Shown here: in pieces, positions 9,501 to 12,850 of the stretch
Layout of the letters: each line of letters starts with the position of its first letter
Position numbering within the stretch: position 1 is the first letter of the stretch
From: Clostridiales bacterium
GTDB taxonomy: Bacteria > Bacillota_E > Sulfobacillia > Sulfobacillales > JAIMBI01
NCBI GenBank assembly: GCA_027318915.1
Contig: DAHVOH010000082.1
Coordinates: forward strand, 1-12,850
DNA length: 12,850 nt
Direction of reading: 5' to 3'
Position numbers and translations under genes: made by a program
Notes under the pieces: generated by a model
What the model was told of the DNA's origin: nothing
Database searches by the model: none
Seen by the model: the letters and a program-made list of their open reading frames with translations, nothing else

Positions 9501-11719
9501 GACTGCGCCGGCCCGTTCGCGCCAAATTGGACTGACGTCGCCGCAACCAGGTTGTCGCCGGTAATGACGACAGCAGACCCTCCGTCCACGGATCCGGCCC
9601 CGGGCGACACCCCGGTGACGACCGGTACCGGGACGTAGAAGTAGAGGTTATCCCCGCTGCGACCCGCCCCTCCGGTCCCGCCCGGACCCGTGACGGTCAC
9701 CGCCACCGGTCCAGATCCCGGCGGAGTGACGGCCGTCAGACTGGTGTTCGACTCCACGATGACGTCACTGGCCGGATGGTCCGGCCCGAAATCCACGGTC
9801 GTCGCGCCCGTCAAGTCGCTGCCGTCAACGGTCACCCGCGTACCCCCGGCGGCCGGGCCGAAGCTTGGGCTGACACCGGTCACGATCGGCGCGGCGACGA
9901 ACGAGAACCGGTCGCCTGGCGGATTCACCACGCTGGTTCCTCCGGAAGCGGTTACGGTGACGTCTACGCGGCCGCTGCCCGACGGCGCCGTCGCGGTGAG
10001 ATAGGTCGCCGAAACCACCGTGACGTTCAGTGCCGGGTTGCCCGGCCCGAAGTCCACCGCGGTCGCTCCGGTGAATCCGCTGCCGCTGATCGTCACCGCA
10101 GTGCCGCCGGTTCCGGGCCCACTGGCCGGCGACACTCCCGTCACGGCAGGGACTGATGGGGTCCCCCCGCCGCCGAAGGTCAGGCCGAGGGCAGGGTGGG
10201 CGGCCGCCGTATCGGCGCTGGTCCATACCGAGAACGCGGTCGGCCCGTAAGTACCCGCCGCCGGATTGGTGACGCCGCGCACGCCCAACGACACGTTGGT
10301 GGACGCGCCGATCGAGTTCCCGGGCACCACCCGCACGGCGTCCGACCCGCCCCCGTAGACGGCGGCAGCCACCGTACCGTTGAGCACATAATCCCCCGCC
10401 GTGCCGGGCAACACGGTCCCGCCGGGTGCCGAGACGTAGACCGCCGCGGAAACGCTTGCGCCACCCGCCGCAAGGGCTCCGGAGGCGCTGGTTCTAAAGT
10501 CCACGGTCCAGTCCGTGAGGGCCGCAGCGCCCGCCGCGGACGGCGTCACGGTCACGCCTTGGATGGAAGTCCCGGACGCGGACCCCGCGGGAATGATCTC
10601 ACCGATGGCGTAAGCGGCAATGTCGGCGAACCACAGGGTATCGGAGCCAGCCGGTCCGACGGTGATCGCGGCGGGCTGTGTGCTCACCGGCAGACCGCTC
10701 CTGAACTCGGTGATCGCGCCCGTCGTGGGGTTGATCATGCCCAGTTGAGGGTTGGACGGGCTGCCGCCGGCGTCGTTGAACCAAAGGTTTCCGTCGGGCC
10801 CGGACGCGATGTACTGAACCTGCGCGTAGCTCTGCAGTCCCGCCGTGTACATCGTGATCGTACCTGACGGCGTGATCCGCCCGATGGCATTCCACGCGGC
10901 GAACCAGAGGTTCCCGTCGGGTCCGGTCACAATGCCCCCCGGATAGTGCAAAGCGGAGAGCCCGGTCGTGAATTCAGTAATCTGGTCGCCGTTGCGGAGA
11001 TTCACTCTGCCGATCGCGGCTGTGGTGGCCCCGTCGTCCGTGAACCACATGTTGTGGTCTGGCCCCACCGTGATCCGGAGGGGGTCGCTCAGGTTGCCTG
11101 CTTGTAAACCGGAACTGATCTCCGTGATGGCGCCCGTGGTGGGGTCGAGAAAGCCGATGGCCTTGGTGGTCCCGTCGTCGGTGAACCACAGGTTCCCGTC
11201 CGGGCCGGCCACGATGTCCAGCGGCTGGCTCCCGGTGTTCAGCCCCGCTGTGAATTCGGTGATCACGTGGGTAGCGGGGTTAAACCTGCCGATCGCCGGC
11301 GTTCCGGCGTCCGTAAACCACAGATTACCGTCCGGTCCGGCCGTGATTCCGCCGAGCGTAACAGATGGCGGCAATCCGTTGGAGTATTCGGCAATAAGGT
11401 CGGTGCTGGGTTTGATCATGCCGATGGCGGGCGTCTGTCCCATGTCGGTGAACCACACATTGCCATCCGGTCCCACCGTGAGGTGCTGCAGATAGTTGTG
11501 GACCTGCAACCCATTGGCACCGCCGAACTCCGCGAGCGTTGGCGCGGTCGAACCGCCGCCCGCCAGCACGGAGGGCGACGCCAGGGCAAGTGAGGCGGAC
11601 AAGGCCCCCACGGCGACGACCGCCGCCCAGCCGGTCCACCGGCGGCACTCCCGCCCCTCGCTGCCTCGGCGGCACGAACCGATCCATCCCGCACTGGCTC
11701 CGATGGTCCGGATGCGCAC
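3503..11719 (-). CDS. Giant SLH-anchored surface protein with N-terminal seven-bladed Vgb/NHL-like propeller
   Basis: About 2738 aa, one uninterrupted frame. Start: GTG at 11719, 9 nt after GAGGAG (11729-11734); the in-frame ATG at 11902 has no such site. Signal peptide: basic residues to 27, hydrophobic core 28-47, likely cleavage after ALA-47 or LA-53. Residues about 60-387: seven repeats of GPDGNLWFTD then AIGR, a propeller like virginiamycin B lyase; lyase catalytic residues could not be identified. About 388-520: Ig-like module. 524-870: four IPT/TIG domains (VTGVSP starts at 526, 613, 701, 789). About 870-1050: carboxypeptidase-regulatory-like beta modules. About 1257-1345: DUF11-like. 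About 1696-1866: alpha-helical module. About 1915-2010: carboxypeptidase-regulatory-like. 2010-2120: SbsA-type Ig. 2123-2421: three Big_1 domains (DQYGQPLPNASVTF type). About 2438-2555: ZU5-like. 2563-2738: three SLH repeats (RFKDVS, RFSDVS, TFTDAA starts). Inferred: cell-surface adhesin or binding stalk held by SLH to wall polymer, propeller outermost. Monocistronic; no promoter identified. Confidence 0.95.
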   Translation of the reverse strand: MRIRTIGASAGWIGSCRRGSEGRECRRWTGWAAVVAVGALSASLALASPSVLAGGGSTAPTLAEFGGANGLQVHNYLQHLTVGPDGNVWFTDMGQTPAIGMIKPSTDLIAEYSNGLPPSVTLGGITAGPDGNLWFTDAGTPAIGRFNPATHVITEFTAGLNTGSQPLDIVAGPDGNLWFTDDGTTKAIGFLDPTTGAITEISSGLQAGNLSDPLRITVGPDHNMWFTDDGATTAAIGRVNLRNGDQITEFTTGLSALHYPGGIVTGPDGNLWFAAWNAIGRITPSGTITMYTAGLQSYAQVQYIASGPDGNLWFNDAGGSPSNPQLGMINPTTGAITEFRSGLPVSTQPAAITVGPAGSDTLWFADIAAYAIGEIIPAGSASGTSIQGVTVTPSAAGAAALTDWTVDFRTSASGALAAGGASVSAAVYVSAPGGTVLPGTAGDYVLNGTVAAAVYGGGSDAVRVVPGNSIGASTNVSLGVRGVTNPAAGTYGPTAFSVWTSADTAAAHPALGLTFGGGGTPSVPAVTGVSPASGPGTGGTAVTISGSGFTGATAVDFGPGNPALNVTVVSATYLTATAPSGSGRVDVTVTASGGTSVVNPPGDRFSFVAAPIVTGVSPSFGPAAGGTRVTVDGSDLTGATTVDFGPDHPASDVIVESNTSLTAVTPPGSGPVAVTVTGPGGTGGAGRSGDNLYFYVPVPVVTGVSPGAGSVDGGSAVVITGDNLVAATSVQFGANGPAQSYQVVSATEIDALSPPGSNGTTVDITVTTAGGTSTLVAADRYSFVVVPRVTGIQPSEAPVGTQVAIAGSGLSGVTAVQFGGVNAAYVVASDGLIYATVPAGSGTVPVAVLGPAGVAAKVNSLATSVQFTISRPITLQLQVVDTTGHSVAGIPLQVTDPVTGAVVGTATSGADGSASISGQIAATSAQVIATIGNSVPYFTKTGTTLTVPVPAADATVQAAVQLTSLPTGTLSGLVRDQFGEPCSDCSLEVDETVDGRDWTYNAVPDATGAYQVAVLAGTAQVTAFDWAAYMATVTVTTTVPAAGTTIQNLDVNRTSGQLNIQLYTHLAGGSWQGPLPITWRVASHFEIQVTDPRGMGLPVSSNTVPIAYAPGTQLRVCAEQTVEGLPRTCVTATVGPDYNAVAVVRLAQEGNLEATVDVGTGCATYQIDDASDGALVAQGGLNANAGDSFAVSLPLGQYLVNVLGYSVCNGVLTAASHVEAQVLSDGTTDLGTIGTAPVGGAFAGAGNGITSTPGGAAAGEVVTLHVQYQNGGSVAAQDAQAMLDVPAGTSLVAGSITMNGSPVTATPDKGGETVALGDVAAQAGGTIRYQLALDASLSQPSISVGAQILYTANGAAQTDPVGTAVVAVYSHQVTLDTSGQTSSATITLSGRAAAGSTVGVYDGELLLGTTQADQGFWNMQVTLPPSGGTGTGNAATVYELHAQAADATGTYDSPVVAVTFDPNAPQLIQVCLSQRLMLDGGDHVCVDPRQASDLHPPFVYVPGYPLEASFTFSDPGRISDLMVFLQGSTGEAAAATLGSDGVFRADLTVGSGDPGDLSWQYWVKPIPVAATGGAAPAGGQQPVPSLLRGAQVTADSVSADGSAASVTMSFPGLQGAQVTLTFHDQSGVAYTVTPADSAQASVSGLSVYGYQAEMPQPASGTSQLAWHIQADLPTGSTTVPLAPGDPPLDATQVDIQSNINPAELDQALAESESSPALPKFLNRFFSGEVGGESAETGSIASWALNLLNTAEAIQAGTAEYQQNSQLGEIIGRCGAGASSSVGGGRAMQGFLDNQQAINLEILANQLFAAFAYYFPSPTTGPGQLVWQQIQRWASNVVDLQLFDIHQALQDQQLRALYLLYGKSAFNIRLQGAQLPGGGVVVEPSGPTVQIPSGQKCPGPQPNILPGILKANWIEDPSGYVYEGVSSNRVPGATVTALQQDPATGSWSPWSAQAYGQQNTETTDGQGRYGWNVPFGNWQVTVQKPGYATAASAVVTVPPPQYNVNVGLVSLSRPAVSSAFAAAGGAFVQVDFSQYMLASTLDGANITVTTAGGTTLSGTVQAVNPVDDPNGVLLTQTADFVPVTPLTPGQSYTVDVSQAVANYAGNPMVAAVSDRLTVPNTPSAVTITPSSTSGVADGQTGVTLQASVTDASGRVVPGVPIAFRTTLGTLSVTQTVYTDASGTATDTLTASSAGSASVSAQAAGLPVAQTQINFMLPARVATTVTVSATPARAPSGGQVTLTGTVLDQYGQPLPNASVTFTSTLGVLTDPEALNTNASGQVSTTLTGTDFTGSPSVGQDIVTASVAGTAASGSAAVAFIAPPSVATSLNIASSSAAAPADGQTPVTVSVLVDDQFGNPIAGVPVAFTTDLGQLTPGGSAVTDGLGAATVSLISGSPGLATVQARVAGITSGNSLQVQFGALQGASPAPPTSAAAASASSIGPDGGELKTADGAFVAEVPAGDVAVGTLAVQELQGASAPLPPAAVAASPVFLLTGTPLGAQEVATLHYDAAALSGLTSDRLSVYRLGPSGSWSFLPTLVDASTATVRVDIAGPEEIVVLVDTLRFKDVSATNWAADYIDRVLAAGVVDGFPDGTFLPNAPLMRADFVKMLVLTLGLTPEQGGSRFSDVSANAWFAPYISAAVRAGLLQGVSSTIFDPNQTVTREQVAVLMARALKLGTGGSLTFTDAAKVAPWAAAGVQAAVSAGYLDGFPDGSFQPSAAMTRAQAAKLLAEAIAHLAP
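3506..4033 (-). repeat. Three SLH repeats at the C terminus of the giant protein
   Basis: SLH1 (from residue 2563) reads RFKDVSATNWAADYIDRVLA then GVVDGFPDGTFLPNAPLMRA. SLH2 (about 2624) reads RFSDVSANAWFAPYISAAVR and contains FDPNQTVTREQVA. SLH3 (about 2681) reads TFTDAAKVAPWAAAGVQAAV and contains MTRAQAAKLL. All three keep the FxDV/A start, the GxxDGFPDGxFxP turn (replaced in SLH2 by LLQGVSSTIFDP) and the TRAE-like motif. Three SLH repeats form the trimeric fold that binds pyruvylated secondary cell-wall polymer in Gram-positive SLH proteins. The pyruvyl transferase CsaB is not in this window. Confidence 0.9.
10620..11480 (-). repeat. Seven propeller-blade repeats encoded in the giant gene
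   Basis: The GPDGN-x-WF core begins at residues 83, 128, 172, 219, 266, 307 and 355 of the protein (spacings 45, 44, 47, 47, 41 and 48). At the DNA level the plus strand shows a recurring AACCACAGGTTCCCGTCCGG-type block. Blades 1-4 keep WFTD; blades 5-7 drift to WFAA, WFND and WFAD. The count of seven matches a closed propeller of the Vgb type. Divergence between blades at DNA level shows the repeats are old, not a recent tandem expansion. Confidence 0.85.
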
Positions 11720-11728
11720 GCCGATCCA

Positions 11729-11734
11729 CTCCTC
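11729..11734 (-). promoter_or_regulatory. Shine-Dalgarno site that fixes the GTG start of the giant gene
   Basis: GAGGAG on the minus strand, 9 nt before GTG at 11719. The resulting N terminus (basic stretch, hydrophobic core, ALA/VLA cleavage sites) is a normal Sec signal peptide. The ATG-initiated form starting at 11902 would put about 60 extra residues in front of it. Confidence 0.7.
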
Positions 11735-12032
11735 GCAAGGGTTCGTCCCGTGTCTCGCGATGGATGCGCTCGCGCCAGCTCCGATTCGTACCGTGCCGGT
11801 TCGTCCCTGCGATGGTGCCTGCCAAGCCGCGGGGTCCAGAGGCGCCCAGGTCCGCGAGGGGTGCGGGCCATTGTCCACCAAAATGGCCCAGCAGGATCTC
11901 ATCCCAGGGGGTGAATTGGGGGCATGCCGCCTGGATCATCCCTCGGGGTGAGCGCGGGACGACACAGGGTCGGTGGTTCCTTCACCCGCGTGGCCCACTG
12001 CGCGGCGGTAAGCAGGTGGCCGGATAGGCGCT

Positions 12033-12056
12033 AAAAACTCACTGCGGCCCCCGCAG
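12033..12056 (-). terminator. Terminator-like hairpin, minus strand
   Basis: Read on the minus strand: CTGCGG, loop GGG, CCGCAG (12056-12042), then TGAG and TTTTT (12037-12033). It has a 6-bp G/C stem and a T-run after a four-base gap. It would stop minus-strand transcripts coming from beyond 12056. Alternatively it lies in the leader of the giant gene and acts as an attenuator, if that gene's promoter is upstream of it. Confidence 0.45.
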
Positions 12057-12103
12057 AGGGGTCCGGAAGCTTGAAGACTTTGACGAAGATCTGACAGGTT
12101 CGT

Positions 12104-12120
12104 CGACTAATTAATGGTCG
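12104..12120. promoter_or_regulatory. AT-rich imperfect dyad, possible operator
   Basis: CGACTAATTAATGGTCG is a 17-bp near-palindrome (outer CGAC/GTCG arms pair perfectly) and is one of the few AT-rich islands in the window. It sits about 385 bases upstream of the giant gene start and near TTGACG hexamers on both strands. It may be a regulator site or part of a promoter; this is inference from symmetry and composition only. Confidence 0.25.
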
Positions 12121-12290
12121 CGCGTATGTTCTCTAACCGTCAAAGGGGTCGGCGGGAGAACCGTTCGACATGATTCGATACTCACGGATTGATCGCCTCG
12201 GTGCGCATCCCGGGCCCGTCGCAGTGATTCCCAGTCGCCCCAGCACTGGCCCCCCCCCCGCTCCGCCAGGTGGTAGGCCATGAGCTAGCA

Positions 12291-12409
12291 GGGACGCCAG
12301 CGCCTGACGGCGCCGGGCGTCCCTAACCCTCCGAGCGTAGGCAACTGGGTGGATTCGTGCGGTGGCAAGGAGCGCGACGGGTAGCCTCCGTACCCCTCCT
12401 GTCGAGGAG
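12291..12409 (+). ncRNA. Candidate structured RNA leader upstream of a broken ORF
   Basis: Three hairpins are visible. H1 (12291-12323): GGGACGCC pairs with GGCGTCCC and encloses GCGCC-TGAC-GGCGC, 13 pairs in total. H3 (12379-12395): GGGTA, loop GCCTCCG, TACCC. H4 (12396-12409): CTCCT, loop GTCG, AGGAG, directly abutting H3 so the two could stack. H4 captures the GAGGAG Shine-Dalgarno of the ORF at 12416. The linker between H1 and H3 has repeated GGCAA blocks (GGCAAC near 12342 and GGCAAGG near 12364) and no long pairing that I can see. The arrangement suggests a cis-acting RNA or the structured end of a mobile element. No known riboswitch class fits. The strand is inferred from the downstream ORF. 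Confidence 0.35.
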
Positions 12410-12415
12410 TGGTGA

Positions 12416-12850
12416 ATGGTGGAGGATATCCCGGGGCTCGTGCGACAGCACGTGACCCTGCAGGTCGAAGCCGCGGACCGCGTCTACCTGAATGGCTACG
12501 TTCCAAAATTGAAGTTCACATCCGCGCCACGCGGCGTTGGCGAACGGTGTCGGGTTATCCCGGCGCTGTGCGCTGCTCTCTCATACCCTGGTGGGTAAAT
12601 TGCATGACCTTCTCACTGCCTGGGGTGGTCAATAACGTGACCGCTGACACGATGACGGTTCTGGCGCGGGCGATCGCCGAACGGCTTGACGAACAGAACC
12701 CTGTCGCCCTCGCCGGCCGACCAGAACCCTGGCCTCACCGGCGACCAGGCGGGCCGGGTGCACGCTCTGGTTTGGCGTGCGCGCATCAGGGGCAAGGGCC
12801 GTCAGACAACGGGCGTCACGGGCGGGAAGCGGGCACGGCCAAAAAACGAA
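12416..12850 (+). pseudogene. Internally deleted gene of a multi-copy hypothetical protein family
   Basis: The ATG at 12416 follows GAGGAG by 6 nt. The first 32 residues, MVEDIPGLVRQHVTLQVEAA then DRVYLNGYVPKL, carry the (HVTL)-x-VE-x-x-DR-x-YLN-x-YVP-x-L signature that I recall from an abundant hypothetical family of about 400-600 aa. The frame then turns to unlike sequence and stops at 12596-12598. Further on, near 12674-12850 and in another frame, SPNGLTNRTL, then PGLTGDQAGRVHAL and IRGKGRQTT resemble the same family's C-terminal part (LPNG-T-NRDLR ... LT-x-GQ ... DLRRLR-x-x-GLI-x-R). The middle of the gene is therefore missing, and at least one frame change lies between the pieces. The right end runs off the window. 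Family recognition is from memory and its function is unknown. The 12604-12705 stretch in a third frame (containing VTADTMTVLARAIAERLDEQ) may be coding too, so the exact reading is unresolved. Confidence 0.5.

Larger units (their letters stand above)
11735..12290. other. Upstream region of the giant gene, largely non-coding
   Basis: About 550 bases with no convincing gene. A minus-strand frame starting near 11939 (MIQAACPQFTPWDEILLGHF) looks partly protein-like but continues out of frame into the giant gene's start region. TTGACG hexamers occur on the plus strand at 12080-12085 and on the minus strand at 12138-12143, but neither has a good -10 at 16-18 bases. A run of 10 C lies at 12250-12259. 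The terminator-like hairpin and dyad in this stretch are listed separately. Transcription of the giant gene must start somewhere here, so its leader could be long. Confidence 0.5.

Noticed and set aside
10620..11480. Functional virginiamycin B lyase
   Set aside because: The fold repeats match, but the protein is secreted and anchored to the envelope and the expected His/Glu catalytic set could not be identified. It is treated as a binding propeller.
11325..11939. Minus-strand frame starting MIQAACPQFTPWDE
   Set aside because: Overlaps the signal peptide and propeller in another frame. Only the first 60 residues look plausible, and the start has no clear ribosome binding site. It could be a tiny relic, but this is not supportable.
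12250..12259. Run of ten C residues
   Set aside because: Could be a phase-variable tract, but no coding frame crosses it and no promoter spacing is evident. It is probably incidental or a sequencing artefact.
12324..12415. Cyclic-di-GMP-I (GEMM) or other known riboswitch
   Set aside because: GGTAGC and GGCAAC fragments look superficially similar, but the conserved GEMM core and tetraloop receptor are not present in the right order.
1..12850. CRISPR array, tRNA or rRNA genes
   Set aside because: No regularly spaced direct repeats with unique spacers and no tRNA cloverleaf or conserved rRNA stretch were seen. The only regular repeats are the protein-coding blades and modules.

Overview
The window is a GC-rich bacterial segment (high G/C at third codon positions in every convincing gene). 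The three C-terminal SLH repeats of the giant protein point to an envelope to which SLH proteins bind. That fits a Firmicutes-type lineage best, but Deinococcus-type and other SLH-bearing phyla cannot be excluded, and no rRNA or marker gene is present to settle it.

Layout. (1) 1-1269, minus strand: the 5' part of a uroporphyrinogen-decarboxylase-like (URO-D/MtaA-CmuA family) gene runs off the left edge. It is translationally coupled through an ATGA overlap to an upstream unrecognised 171-aa ORF. (2) About 1305-2672: a decayed IS21-family insertion. Its istA transposase (minus strand) is broken by small indels into three reading frames, no istB is visible, and a two-part direct repeat flanks it. 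(3) 2736-3146, plus strand: a small three-helix membrane protein with an excellent ribosome binding site. (4) 3147-3502: no convincing gene. (5) 3503-11719, minus strand: one intact gene of 8.2 kb, almost two thirds of the window. It encodes a secreted, SLH-anchored modular surface protein of about 2738 aa. From N to C terminus it has a signal peptide, a seven-bladed Vgb/NHL-like beta-propeller, an Ig-like module, four IPT/TIG domains, carboxypeptidase-regulatory-like and DUF11-like beta modules, an unusual roughly 170-aa alpha-helical module, more beta modules, three Big_1 (invasin-type) Ig domains, a ZU5-like segment and three SLH repeats. (6) 11735-12290: mostly non-coding, with a minus-strand terminator-like hairpin and an AT-rich dyad. 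(7) 12291-12850, plus strand: a string of strong hairpins, the last hiding a Shine-Dalgarno sequence. It leads into a broken gene whose N- and C-terminal pieces both resemble one multi-copy hypothetical protein family, with the middle deleted.

The genes do not form one pathway. The left operon looks metabolic (possible corrinoid or methyl transfer chemistry). The central gene is an isolated monocistron for an extracellular adhesin or carbohydrate/protein-binding stalk. The two flanks of the window carry decayed mobile or repetitive DNA. The most unusual items are the giant propeller-to-SLH protein with its helical module, and the structured leader plus deleted ORF at the right end. All family assignments were made by eye from motifs; no database search was possible.
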